Below, in pieces: positions 37,694 through 46,962 of a stretch of 64,000 nt of DNA. The stretch spans positions 99,257 through 163,256 of the forward strand of contig CALVKA010000003.1 in NCBI GenBank assembly GCA_944332475.1, read 5' to 3'. The DNA is from an uncultured Bacilli bacterium. GTDB lineage: Bacteria > Bacillota_I > Bacilli_A > RF39 > UBA660. The notes beneath the pieces are model-generated. The model saw only the letters and a program-made list of their open reading frames with translations, searched no databases and was not told the DNA's origin. Both the position numbers and the translations under genes were made by a program. Positions within the stretch are counted from its first letter, which is position 1. Every line of letters begins with the position of its first letter.

Positions 37694-37718
37694 TAAAAAA
37701 ATCTGTTCAAACAGATTT
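37694..37718 (-). terminator. Intrinsic terminator
   Basis: AAATCTGT / ACAGATTT over a four-base loop with U-run on the minus strand, overlapping the stop codon of the 34-residue gene. Confidence 0.8.
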
Positions 37719-37821
37719 ATTTTTTATTTTCCTCATCATCAGAGATACTTGCTAATTTAAGGGCACAGAAAAGAAATAAGACTAATATTATCAAAATAAT
37801 AATTATTATTCCATTCCACAT
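37717..37821 (-). CDS. Small single-helix membrane protein, 34 residues
   Basis: ATG 37821, preceded by AAGGGG, encodes MWNGIIIIILIILVLFLFCA, then a short cytoplasmic tail ending in acidic and Lys residues (SISDDEENKK). One membrane helix is clear. It is followed at once by a good terminator and preceded by a ribosome site, so I think it is a real small gene. Function unknown; it lies between the broken phosphatase gene and the toxin-antitoxin pair. Confidence 0.6.
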   Translation of the reverse strand: MWNGIIIIILIILVLFLFCALKLASISDDEENKK

Positions 37822-37883
37822 AGTATCTATTCCCCTTTTTATTAGTATATCACCAAGAATATTGTTTTTATGATGAAATTATT

Positions 37884-37911
37884 ATAAAAAACTGTACATA
37901 TTGTACAGTTT
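37884..37911 (-). terminator. Terminator of the toxin-antitoxin operon
   Basis: AAACTGTACA / TGTACAGTTT with a three-base loop, U-run on the minus strand. Confidence 0.88.
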
Positions 37912-38938
37912 AATCGTCTATTACTGGATTATACTTTTGATATAATTCATTACTAAATTCAATAATATTATCAATTGCTAATCGATATACATAAAAACTT
38001 TTAACGACGTCCAGTTTTTCTATCTTATTAAAATCATACTTTATATCTTCATATATTTTGTCTGGTACCATCCAATTTAGCGCTTGCTTATCTGCCCTTA
38101 TTTCATAATCTTCTGTTTCTTTTTCGTCATAGATTGTGATAATACTTCCACTTTTAGCTCTGTTAAAATCACTTTTACAATGAGCAAGTTCATGTAATAA
38201 AGCAAAATAGATATCTGCATATCTTTTATGTTTTTTTGTTATGTATATAGCTGGTTTATTATTTAATACTTTAAATGCTCCCCTTACTTTAGTTCCTTTT
38301 AAATCATTTTGTATGGCTAAGAAAATACCATTTTTATTAAATTCTGTTATCAATTTATTTTCGTCAAAAGAATAATTCTTTGCTTCAATTCTAATAAATT
38401 TTACTAAATTATCAATATTTTCTTTTTGATAGTTCCCTATGTTTTGATTTTCAATAATTCTATTACATCTTTCTAACCATAATGCTAATAATTCAGGCTT
38501 ATCATTTTTGCTCTTATAGAAAATCACATTATTTTCTTTTGTTAAAGAAGCTGGATTTGAAATTCTTAAATATTTTAATATGTCTTTAGCAATTGCATAA
38601 TCATTTTTAGAATCTCTATATTTAACATCATATTTATCAGCTAATTCTTTATAATTAAATTTATTAATGTAATTTTTAATTGTTAAATGATTTTCATTTA
38701 AATAGCTTTCAATTACTTTATCCATTTTGTAATTTTGCTCTGTGTTTTCAATATAGTTTACAGGAATACCTGTAATAAAGGAAATGTTGTAAATCATGTT
38801 TTGAGATAACTCAATATTTCCTTTTATAATATCTATTAAGTTTTTAGAGGTTGTATTAATTCGATCAGCAAATTCTTTTATACTAATATTTTTGTACTCT
38901 AAAAATTCACCTAATTCTTTTCCAAATTTATTCATCAT
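37910..38938 (-). CDS. XRE-type HTH protein with ImmA/IrrE metallopeptidase domain
   Basis: A 342-residue protein. Residues 1-60 are a lambda-repressor-like HTH (LEYKNISIKEFADRINTTSKNLIDIIKG). A middle region is followed by an ImmA/IrrE (DUF955) zinc peptidase with ALLHELAHCKSDF (HExxH) and a downstream EIRADKQALNWM glutamate. It starts at the tandem ATGATG (38938/38935), overlapping the toxin stop by 11 bases. It is probably the antitoxin and autorepressor of the upstream RelE/HigB-type toxin, but with a protease domain instead of the usual small size. Confidence 0.85.
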   Translation of the reverse strand: MMNKFGKELGEFLEYKNISIKEFADRINTTSKNLIDIIKGNIELSQNMIYNISFITGIPVNYIENTEQNYKMDKVIESYLNENHLTIKNYINKFNYKELADKYDVKYRDSKNDYAIAKDILKYLRISNPASLTKENNVIFYKSKNDKPELLALWLERCNRIIENQNIGNYQKENIDNLVKFIRIEAKNYSFDENKLITEFNKNGIFLAIQNDLKGTKVRGAFKVLNNKPAIYITKKHKRYADIYFALLHELAHCKSDFNRAKSGSIITIYDEKETEDYEIRADKQALNWMVPDKIYEDIKYDFNKIEKLDVVKSFYVYRLAIDNIIEFSNELYQKYNPVIDD

Positions 38939-39266
38939 AAAATCTGAGTTTATCAGGAGTAAAGTCGTTATAATGATCATAACTAACATATACAAAGATT
39001 ATTTCGTTTTCGTTATCTGCTGGCATTACAATCAATCTAATTACTCCACCATGCTTTTCAAGATTCAATGACCAAAAGCCACTTTTTTGATGTTTTAATT
39101 GATGAAAGTCATAAATTGTTTTCATAATTGGGTTGTTTTGTAATTCTTGAAACGTGTCGTGATTTGTGATTTTTTCCGTTATATCTTTTAGATTTTTTTG
39201 TTCCTCTGCATATCGTTTTAGTTTTTTTACTGTTCTGTTAAATCCTTTTGTATATTTTATGTTCAT
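38928..39266 (-). CDS. RelE/HigB-like toxin
   Basis: A 112-residue small basic protein of the RelE/ParE fold: YTKGFNRTVKKLKRYAEEQKNL helix pair, then HQLKHQKSGFWSLNLEKHGGVIRLIVMP and EIIFVYVSYDHYNDF strands. HigB toxins cleave mRNA on the ribosome. GGAGG lies 11 bases before ATG 39266. The order toxin then antitoxin is that of higBA modules. Confidence 0.82.
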   Translation of the reverse strand: MNIKYTKGFNRTVKKLKRYAEEQKNLKDITEKITNHDTFQELQNNPIMKTIYDFHQLKHQKSGFWSLNLEKHGGVIRLIVMPADNENEIIFVYVSYDHYNDFTPDKLRFYDE

Positions 39267-39319
39267 TAAGTTTGATTCCTCCTTCTTTTCTCTTACACCT
39301 CCTTATCTCATCTGATTTT

Positions 39320-39348
39320 ATATTAACATACACGTTAACATATGTAAA
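39320..39348 (-). promoter_or_regulatory. Promoter and probable operator of the toxin-antitoxin operon
   Basis: On the minus strand TTTACA (39348-39343), 17 bases, TAATAT (39325-39320). The spacer and -10 carry the direct repeat TATGTTAA (39342-39335 and 39330-39323) separated by CGTG, a likely binding site for the HTH protein. Confidence 0.65.
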
Positions 39349-39360
39349 TAGTAATTTCAA

Positions 39361-39392
39361 AAAAAATAAAAGATTTTTATCTTTTATTTTTT
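39361..39392 (-). terminator. Terminator of the capsule operon
   Basis: AAAAAATAAAAGAT / ATCTTTTATTTTTT over a four-base loop, overlapping the stop codon of the LCP gene. Confidence 0.8.
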
Positions 39393-40823
39393 CTCTAGTA
39401 CTTCATTTATTTTGTTTGTTGCATTTACTACATCTTGTGTATTTGGTATCATAGCATATCCCTTATCGTTTAAAATAGCGATATCTGCATCCCATTTATC
39501 AGATCCATCTACAGATTGAGTAATAAATTCCCACTCTGCTCCATCAATTGTATCTTTTGCAATATCGGTAATTACCTTTTTAGGAATGTTTGTAGAATAA
39601 GAATCTCCAAGGGCATCTAAGATATTATTGTAGTTTGCAAAAAGATTTGCACTCTTCATCTTATCAAAAATAGCAATAATTATTTTTTGTGCGTTCTTTT
39701 GTCTCATTCTGTCTCTTCCAACAAAGGCATTTCTTTCACGAGCAACAGTAAGTGTTTCAATACCATTTAATTCTTGGCATCCTTTTTTAACATATAGTTT
39801 CTGTTTACCAGAATCATTATAATCATTTAATATTAAGGCATGTGTTGTTGTGAAAGCTTGATCAGAACAATAAGTAATTCCATCAACTGCATCTACTAAT
39901 TTAACAAGTCCATCAGCTTTAATATTAATGACATAATCAATATCAATATCAAAGAAGTTTTCTAATGTTTTTTCTAACGTTTTTTCATCATAAATAAATA
40001 AATGACTTAAACTATCTTTTTTACCATTTTGACCTGCTATTTCCATATAATAATCTCTTGGAATACTAGTAAGTAATATTTCATGAGTATTTGTATTTAC
40101 TGTAACAATAGCATTATAATCAGTAAGGCCAGCAAAATCTTTACCACTAATTAATATATTAAAAGCATCTTTACTATCTTCTTTTTTATTTTCATATTTT
40201 TCTATATCAAATTCATAAACTACTTTTAATTCTTTTTTAGAAATATTATTATCTAAATCTAAAATAATATTATAACTAGATTTATCTATTAACATAAAAT
40301 CTATTTTCTTATTAACTACATCTTGTATCATAGAAGTTACATCATCATAAGAAGATGTTTTTACATTTAAATCTTCTTTTACTACTTTTAATACATTTTT
40401 AATGTTAGCACTATTTTTATAGTAATATACTTTGCCTTTTATATCAGATTTTTTACTATATTTATTGTCACTAGATGTAACAATATAATAAGTACTTACT
40501 GTTTTCTTTACACTGTTAAATGATTCATTTAAGAAATTATTTGTATAAAATAAGTAATAACTACCTATTCCACTTAATATAATAGAAAGAATAAGTATTA
40601 CAACACCAATTATCTTTAATACCTTCTTCTTTAAATTTACTAATACAATACCAAGTATATTTATTACTAATAATAAAGCTATTACTAATATTAAGTATTT
40701 AGTTGGTAGGATATTAACATTAATTAAAAAAATTAAGAATAGTATAAATAAGAAAGTAGCAAAAAAACTAAATAAATTTAATCTTAATTTTGGTATTATA
40801 GTTAAATTTTTTTTTACTCTCAT
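39384..40823 (-). CDS. LytR-CpsA-Psr (LCP) family cell-wall polymer ligase
   Basis: A 479-residue protein. Three membrane helices occupy about 12-105, an extracytoplasmic accessory region follows, then the LCP domain from about 220: FNILISGKDFAG, LLTSIPRDYYMEI, KADGLVKLVDAVDGI and LTVARERNAFVGRDRMRQKNAQKIIIAI with the conserved Arg residues. LCP enzymes transfer capsule or teichoic polymers from undecaprenyl diphosphate to peptidoglycan. As last gene of the operon it would anchor the polymer made by the others. AGAGGTG precedes ATG 40823. Confidence 0.92.
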   Translation of the reverse strand: MRVKKNLTIIPKLRLNLFSFFATFLFILFLIFLINVNILPTKYLILVIALLLVINILGIVLVNLKKKVLKIIGVVILILSIILSGIGSYYLFYTNNFLNESFNSVKKTVSTYYIVTSSDNKYSKKSDIKGKVYYYKNSANIKNVLKVVKEDLNVKTSSYDDVTSMIQDVVNKKIDFMLIDKSSYNIILDLDNNISKKELKVVYEFDIEKYENKKEDSKDAFNILISGKDFAGLTDYNAIVTVNTNTHEILLTSIPRDYYMEIAGQNGKKDSLSHLFIYDEKTLEKTLENFFDIDIDYVINIKADGLVKLVDAVDGITYCSDQAFTTTHALILNDYNDSGKQKLYVKKGCQELNGIETLTVARERNAFVGRDRMRQKNAQKIIIAIFDKMKSANLFANYNNILDALGDSYSTNIPKKVITDIAKDTIDGAEWEFITQSVDGSDKWDADIAILNDKGYAMIPNTQDVVNATNKINEVLEKK

Positions 40824-40840
40824 AACACACCTCTTTAATT

Positions 40841-42376
40841 TTAGGCTTTTTTTAGCTTAAACTTTTTACCAACAAAGCGATTATATAATGATTTAAACTC
40901 TTCGGATTTAAAAAATAATAAAATATTTAATATATTGGGAATTAAAAGAACTATTAACAATCTACAAACTAGTGATAATATATTTTCTGCTGGTATTAAT
41001 GAACTAATAAGCATGCAAATTATTAATTCAAACGTAAATGCTAAAAAATATTTGGTCGCTTTTGCAAAGAACTTTTTTACAGGAGTTTTAAATTCATATC
41101 TATGAATCAAATAAGGATCTATCCAAAAATAAGATATTAACTGTGCTACACTTGTTCCAATAAATATTCCAGGTAATCCCCAAAGTTTACAAAATATAAT
41201 AGATAATATTATATTACTGATAGCACCAATATAAGGAGTAGCTTTTGATTTTTCAAATAAACCTAATGTTGTTCGATATATAAATGCTGGATTTCTTATG
41301 CCTTCGATAAAAAAACTTATTGCCAAAGCTACTGCTACAGACGTTGATAAAATGTATTTATTACCTATCCAAATATTAATAAAATTGTTTAACAAAAGAA
41401 TTAATGCTATTGCACAAAAAGAATAAATTAAATAATATGCTAATAGCAATTGATAAAATATATCTTCTTTTTTCTCAGGCTTGGCTGTAGCATTTAAATT
41501 TCCAACACTCGCTGTTATCCCATTTAATCCTGAAGTTAAAACACTTTTCAAACTTGTTATTATTAATGTGTAATTTGATACAATTCCAACTGTTTTTACA
41601 TTAATTAGTGCTGAAATCATGATGTTATCTGTACCGTTCATAATTACACTACCAAATTGGTAAATAGCTAAAGATTTTACATTATCAAAAATTGTTGATG
41701 TTTCTTTTTTACTCAATTTCTTTATATTTTTATCTTTTAAGAATGGATACATTTTATCAGCTTTAATTGATATTAAAATATTTTCAACAATTGTACATAT
41801 AATTTGTGTTATTAAATAAAAAATATAGTTGTGCGTTAATATCAATAAAATTATTTGTAATATACTTTTTAATAAATAAAAAATACTATCAAAGTTATTA
41901 ATAATACTCTGTTTTTGATAAGCTGTAATAATAGACTTTTTATATGTAAAGAAGTATGAGCAAGAAGTGTCAAACAAAAACAAAATATATATAAATATTA
42001 TGTTTTCTTTTATATTTGGAACGTCAGTGATTAAGTAATCCATAAAAGGAATTATTATCAATCCGGCAGCAAATATGAAAATGCCAATTACTGTATAAGA
42101 TTTTTTATATAATTGCATTAAACTTTTTATTTTTTCTTTATCATTTTCAGCTATTGGTTTATACATGTTAAAAATAATAGCTGTACCTATTCCTAACTCT
42201 GCGAATGATAAAATTGATAATATATTTGTAAATAGTCCGTTTACACCCAAATAGTCAGAATTTAAAAAGTGAATAAAGACTGTCCTAACTACAAACGCTA
42301 AAACTTTATTAACGATTTGAACAATTAATCCGGTCTTTATATTCTTTACTGAATTTTCTGTTCTCGATTTTGCCAT
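40841..42376 (-). CDS. Polysaccharide flippase (Wzx-type, MOP superfamily)
   Basis: A 511-residue membrane protein with about 14 helices. The N-terminus NIKTGLIVQIVNKVLAFVVRTVF and FLNSDYLGVNGLFTNILSILSFAELGIGTAI are characteristic of Gram-positive oligosaccharide flippases. It turns the lipid-linked repeat unit to the outer face. AAGGTG precedes ATG 42376. It lies 17 bases downstream of the pyruvyltransferase-like gene and 17 bases upstream of the LCP gene. Confidence 0.92.
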   Translation of the reverse strand: MAKSRTENSVKNIKTGLIVQIVNKVLAFVVRTVFIHFLNSDYLGVNGLFTNILSILSFAELGIGTAIIFNMYKPIAENDKEKIKSLMQLYKKSYTVIGIFIFAAGLIIIPFMDYLITDVPNIKENIIFIYILFLFDTSCSYFFTYKKSIITAYQKQSIINNFDSIFYLLKSILQIILLILTHNYIFYLITQIICTIVENILISIKADKMYPFLKDKNIKKLSKKETSTIFDNVKSLAIYQFGSVIMNGTDNIMISALINVKTVGIVSNYTLIITSLKSVLTSGLNGITASVGNLNATAKPEKKEDIFYQLLLAYYLIYSFCAIALILLLNNFINIWIGNKYILSTSVAVALAISFFIEGIRNPAFIYRTTLGLFEKSKATPYIGAISNIILSIIFCKLWGLPGIFIGTSVAQLISYFWIDPYLIHRYEFKTPVKKFFAKATKYFLAFTFELIICMLISSLIPAENILSLVCRLLIVLLIPNILNILLFFKSEEFKSLYNRFVGKKFKLKKA

Positions 42377-42392
42377 AACGTTAACACCTTCT

Positions 42393-43508
42393 TTATTTAT
42401 TTTCTATGATGCATTTTATAATATAGTCCCATGTTTTTGTCACATTGGTATGAATATTTTTGACAATTTTTTCGTTACTTTTTATATCCAATTGTTCTAT
42501 AGAACTACACATTTTATTATAAGAACTTAATATATTATTCATTGGTTCACAATTAGTTTTACTTAGATTAAACCAATCTAAAATGCCTTCTATTTTTTGT
42601 TTATAATATTTGCCATTATAATAGCTGAATACTTTATTATTAAATATTAGTCCTAAAACAATTGAATGGTATGCAGTGCCTATAACAATTTTACTATTAC
42701 TTAAAATTTCTTGAAAGTTATTTATGCTTTTTTCTACAACAAACTCAGTATTAATACCATTGCTTTTTAAAAATGTATATAATTCATAATTACATTTATA
42801 TTCATCTGCTCCTTTGGAACTTCTAAACGGAATTACAAGTACTTTCATTTTTTTCTCTTTAGCAAATCTTAAAAGAATTTTAAAATATTCTTTTTTGTAA
42901 TTTTCATATGTTTTAAAATCTTTATAATTATATACTATATAATCTTTTGCCTTGTCTCTTTTTACACAATAATTTGTTAAAAAGGCATCATCGCCTACTA
43001 ACTTAGATTTAATTCCTAAAGAAGCTAAAAATTTTTGTGATTTTGTTTCTCGAACAAAAATAGCGGAACCTGATTTATATATTTTTTTTATCAAATACAT
43101 ATTTAAGCGTTTATATACTGGCCCGACAGTTTGCCCAGTAAAAAAAATCTTTTTTGATTTAAATTTTTTACATAAAAGCAATAAATTTAATAAGTTTCTT
43201 GTGCCAAAAGATTCGCTCGTATATCCTCCCCCCATAAAAATCAAGCTATCAATATTTTTTATATTGTTCTTGTGAAAATACCATTTCATAATTTCAAATA
43301 ACTTTATAATTTTATTTTTATATTTTTTATTAAAAGGCAATTCAAACTCACGTTTTATAGCAAGATTAAAATAATTATTTATGGTGGAATTGTTAATATA
43401 TATAGGATTAATTTTTTTAGACTTCAAGTATTCATCTATAACTGCCACCATATAATCGTCACCCAAATTATCAAAATCATAAACGCCATAAATTAAAACA
43501 TTTTTCAT
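42393..43508 (-). CDS. Polysaccharide pyruvyltransferase-like protein
   Basis: A 371-residue protein starting VLIYGVYDFDNLGDDYMV, the family's N-terminal strand-loop, with FFTGQTVGPVY, IFVRETKSQKFLASLGI and the C-terminal IGTAYHSIVLGLIFNNKVF site. The family puts pyruvate ketals on sugars, but many capsule-locus members are unproven. ATG 43508 (AAGGAG before it) is chosen over the longer frame, which overlaps glf. It would add an acidic decoration to the capsule. Confidence 0.83.
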   Translation of the reverse strand: MKNVLIYGVYDFDNLGDDYMVAVIDEYLKSKKINPIYINNSTINNYFNLAIKREFELPFNKKYKNKIIKLFEIMKWYFHKNNIKNIDSLIFMGGGYTSESFGTRNLLNLLLLCKKFKSKKIFFTGQTVGPVYKRLNMYLIKKIYKSGSAIFVRETKSQKFLASLGIKSKLVGDDAFLTNYCVKRDKAKDYIVYNYKDFKTYENYKKEYFKILLRFAKEKKMKVLVIPFRSSKGADEYKCNYELYTFLKSNGINTEFVVEKSINNFQEILSNSKIVIGTAYHSIVLGLIFNNKVFSYYNGKYYKQKIEGILDWFNLSKTNCEPMNNILSSYNKMCSSIEQLDIKSNEKIVKNIHTNVTKTWDYIIKCIIENK

Positions 43509-43524
43509 CTGTATACTCCTTATA

Positions 43525-44625
43525 TTAATTTGATTCTTTTTTATAGGTATCAATGGCACTTCTTATTACATCATCCATATCATAATATTTATATTCGGCT
43601 AATCTTCCACCAAATATTACATTTTCTTCTTGGTTGGATAGTTCTCTATAAAGGTTAGCAAGGTTATTATTTTTATCATCATTTATTACGTAGTAGGCTT
43701 CTTTTTCTGGTGTCCAGTCATCCGGATATTCGTAGGTTACTACTGTTTTTTTACTTAGTGTCGATTCAAAGTGTTTATGTTCTATTACTCTGGTACAGTC
43801 TACTTCTTTTCCGGTATAATTCACTACAGCATTTCCTTGGAAGTTGTCGGTATCTAGTACTTTAGTTTCAAATCTTAGTGAACGATATTCTAGTCTTCCT
43901 AAATTACAGCCGAAGTATTCATCTAGCATACCGGTATAGACAATTTTTTTGGCAATGGATTTATAATAATATTTCTTTAGTAGATAGTCTTCTTCTAGTT
44001 TTACTTCAATTCCTTCTAGCATCTTTTCTACTAGTTTGGTATATCCTCCAATAGGGATTCCTTGGTATTTATCATTGAAATAGTTGTTGTCATAGATAAA
44101 TCTTACGGGTAGTCTTTTGATAATAAAAGCTGGCAAGTCGACGCATTTTCTATTCCATTGTTTTTCGGTATAGCCTTTTACTAGTTTTTCATAGATAGTT
44201 CTTCCTACTAGAGAGATAGCTTGTTCTTCTAGATTTTGTGGTTCGTGAGTAATTTCTTTTCTTTCTTCTTCAATATGTCTTTTGGCATCCTCTGGTGTGA
44301 TTACATCATCCCAGATCTTGGCAAACGTATTCATGTTAAATGGCATGTTGTAGACTTCATTTTTATATCTTGCGACTGGAGAGTTAGTATATCTATTAAA
44401 TTCTACAAAGGAATTTACATAGTTCCATACTTCCTTATCACCGGTATGAAAAATATGAGCTCCATATTTATGAACATTAATCCCCTCTATTTGTTCGGTA
44501 TAGACATTTCCAGCAATATGATTTCTTTTTTCAATGACTAATACTTTCTTTCCGTCTTTTTTTGCAAGGTTGGCAAAGGTTGCGCCAAACAGACCGGCCC
44601 CTACTATTACATAATCGTATTTCAT
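43525..44625 (-). CDS. glf: UDP-galactopyranose mutase
   Basis: A 366-residue flavoprotein. It has the FAD loop YVIVGAGLFGATFA, EKRNHIAGNVY, the substrate region HKYGAHIFHT and PFNMNTFAKIW, NRKCVDLPAFIIKRLPVRFIYD, and YTGMLDEYFG. It converts UDP-Galp to UDP-Galf, so the polymer likely contains galactofuranose. GGAGTG precedes ATG 44625. Base composition is less AT-rich than its glycosyltransferase neighbours. Confidence 0.95.
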   Translation of the reverse strand: MKYDYVIVGAGLFGATFANLAKKDGKKVLVIEKRNHIAGNVYTEQIEGINVHKYGAHIFHTGDKEVWNYVNSFVEFNRYTNSPVARYKNEVYNMPFNMNTFAKIWDDVITPEDAKRHIEEERKEITHEPQNLEEQAISLVGRTIYEKLVKGYTEKQWNRKCVDLPAFIIKRLPVRFIYDNNYFNDKYQGIPIGGYTKLVEKMLEGIEVKLEEDYLLKKYYYKSIAKKIVYTGMLDEYFGCNLGRLEYRSLRFETKVLDTDNFQGNAVVNYTGKEVDCTRVIEHKHFESTLSKKTVVTYEYPDDWTPEKEAYYVINDDKNNNLANLYRELSNQEENVIFGGRLAEYKYYDMDDVIRSAIDTYKKESN

Positions 44626-44630
44626 TTATT

Positions 44631-45641
44631 TCACTCCTTAAAATATTTAATAGTTAAGTTTATTGCAAACATATTTGTCAAATTATTAAAATATAAATCA
44701 AATAATACTTTCTTTAACATTTTCTTTGGTTTTGATTCGGCACGTATATATTTTTTCATGCCTTTTTTATATTTTTTAATTCTATTAATTATGTTTAATA
44801 AAGATTTTTTATTGTTTATAAACTGTTTTTTATCTTCTCCACTTGATATTTTTTTAGCAACAAACAAACAAAGAGTATATATTCTATAATTTAATGCATA
44901 AGTATATTTCCCATCTTTACATATTTGATCACATAGAGAATTTAGAACTGTAATCATGTTATTAAAAGCTTTTTGAGATAAAGAATCTAAATCTGTATTT
45001 GTATTTCCTGGCCTATCAATAAAATAATTTGCTAACGGCTTGTCAATATATACAGCACTGTTTGCTTTATCTAAAAATGTTAAGTACAAAATGGTATCTG
45101 TATAACTTACTTTATGGGGAAATTTTATATCCTTTGCCAAGGAGGTTTTATATAGTTTAGCATGAGGAGTAACCGAAAAGAATATAAAATCAGTTAAATC
45201 GCAATATATTTTATTTGGCTCTATCTTATAATAATCCATGTATCCTCTATCCGGTTGTTTTGCCATGTTATCGTTATATACAAGATATCTTTCTCCTATG
45301 ACTAAATCTGCTTTGTATTTTTTTGCTTGATTATATAATTGCTCTATTGCATTAGGCTCTAACCAATCATCAGGGTCGCAAATTATAAAATATGCACTTC
45401 TGATTTTTTTTATTGCATATTCAAGAACACTTCCATATCCACCGTTCTCTTTTGTTATACATTTTATTCTTTGATCTCTCTTAGCATATTCTTGAACAAT
45501 GTTCATAGAATTATCTGGGCTTCCATCACTTATTGCGAGGATTTCTATATTTTGATATGTTTGATTTATTAAACTACTAATACATTTTTTTATATATTTT
45601 TCCACATTATAAATAGGGACAATTATACTAATTTTTTCCAT
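44631..45641 (-). CDS. Family 2 glycosyltransferase (capsule)
   Basis: A 336-residue GT-A enzyme: ISIIVPIYNVEKYIKKCISSLINQ, ISDGSPDNS and the DxD-like FIICDPDDWLEPNA. The C-terminal third is basic (KKYKKGMKKYIRAESKPKK), probably membrane-associated. It adds one sugar to the lipid-linked repeat. ATG 45641 (AAAAGGAG upstream) overlaps the polymerase gene by 14 bases. Confidence 0.9.
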   Translation of the reverse strand: MEKISIIVPIYNVEKYIKKCISSLINQTYQNIEILAISDGSPDNSMNIVQEYAKRDQRIKCITKENGGYGSVLEYAIKKIRSAYFIICDPDDWLEPNAIEQLYNQAKKYKADLVIGERYLVYNDNMAKQPDRGYMDYYKIEPNKIYCDLTDFIFFSVTPHAKLYKTSLAKDIKFPHKVSYTDTILYLTFLDKANSAVYIDKPLANYFIDRPGNTNTDLDSLSQKAFNNMITVLNSLCDQICKDGKYTYALNYRIYTLCLFVAKKISSGEDKKQFINNKKSLLNIINRIKKYKKGMKKYIRAESKPKKMLKKVLFDLYFNNLTNMFAINLTIKYFKE

Positions 45642-46959
45642 ATGTTTTTTCTCCTTTTCGTTTTTTCTTTAATTCATTGTAATAAATATTAGCAATTGCA
45701 TAAATAGCAAGAGTATATTGAATATTCCAAAAACTTATTCCATTAGACGCTTGACATAAAAATATTCCCATTGTTGAAAGTGCTATAACATAATCTTCTT
45801 TATCTTTACCATAACATAATAAATTAACAAGAAATTTTAAAGCAAAAATTAAATATAATACATTCCCTATAGGGCCAAGTTCTAATTCATTTAATACTAC
45901 AGTAGAAAAGATATAACTATATTTTTCTGTTGGGTATTCCATTTTTAAAATATTTGAAGTCATATTATAGCCAATTCCCATTGGGTATTTTTGAATTAGT
46001 GCAATTCCCTCTTTAATTGTTCTATTTCTATCAGAATTTCCAGCATCTTCTAGATTTGTTGAATTAAATGTATCATTTATTTTTTGAAAAAAAGTTGGGC
46101 TATTCATTACATGGGCTCCTAATAATAATATTGAAATTAAGATAATAGGAATCATAAGCAAAGTCTTTCTTTTTATAGTGAACTTTCCTAATTCTTGCTT
46201 TGGAATATACTTTAAAATAAATAATAATAATATACCAAGAAAGATTATAAAATTTCCAGATTCAGAAATAATACACAAATATGAAACTAAAATAAGTAAA
46301 AGTATTCTTAAAGTTTTATTTTTAGTTTTATATAATGCAATTAATCCTGCTCCACATAAAAATGTGGTAAAATGTGATGTTTCCAGAAAGAATCCTTGTA
46401 TTCTATATTGAAAAATTGTTAAAGTCGTTTTTATGGCTGGCATCGATAATAATTTATCATAATTGCCACATACCTGAAAGGCATTATTAGGGAAAAGAGT
46501 ATATAGTGTTAAGACGCTTCCATTATTCAAGAAAAATACATATTGTAATAACGAATATATTATATTTAGAACAAATCCGATTTTTATTCCTTTTAATAGT
46601 TCTTCCTTACAATCTGAAAATGAAATTATTACTAAATATTGAATATATAATAAAACTAAAAGTGGTAAACCATTAATAAAGGACATTATTAATGAGTTGT
46701 TTTTTGAAAAATAAAAGAAACATGGAATTACAGAAAATATACACACTAATAAATAAAAATAAAATGTTTTATCAATTTTCGATACACTATCAATTACTCT
46801 TTTTCTGTCTTTTATTAATAATATCACTAGAGATATTATGCTCACTATGTTAGAAATATTAAGAAAAAAGCTGTTATAATTAAGTAAATAAAAAATGTTG
46901 TTACATATTGTGATTCCAACTATTATGGCTAATATTTTTATATATTTATTGGTTTCCAT
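45628..46959 (-). CDS. O-antigen/capsule polymerase (Wzy-type)
   Basis: A 443-residue protein with about 11-12 membrane helices and a long outer loop (about 285-330, with NSPTFFQKINDTFNSTNLED) as in Wzy/O-antigen-ligase proteins, plus the ERNRTIKEGIALIQKYP-type segment that typically precedes the conserved loop. It would polymerise flipped repeat units outside the membrane. Similarity in sequence is low across the family, so the call rests on topology and position. TAAGGAG precedes ATG 46959. Confidence 0.82.
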   Translation of the reverse strand: METNKYIKILAIIVGITICNNIFYLLNYNSFFLNISNIVSIISLVILLIKDRKRVIDSVSKIDKTFYFYLLVCIFSVIPCFFYFSKNNSLIMSFINGLPLLVLLYIQYLVIISFSDCKEELLKGIKIGFVLNIIYSLLQYVFFLNNGSVLTLYTLFPNNAFQVCGNYDKLLSMPAIKTTLTIFQYRIQGFFLETSHFTTFLCGAGLIALYKTKNKTLRILLLILVSYLCIISESGNFIIFLGILLLFILKYIPKQELGKFTIKRKTLLMIPIILISILLLGAHVMNSPTFFQKINDTFNSTNLEDAGNSDRNRTIKEGIALIQKYPMGIGYNMTSNILKMEYPTEKYSYIFSTVVLNELELGPIGNVLYLIFALKFLVNLLCYGKDKEDYVIALSTMGIFLCQASNGISFWNIQYTLAIYAIANIYYNELKKKRKGEKTYGKN

Positions 46960-46962
46960 TTT

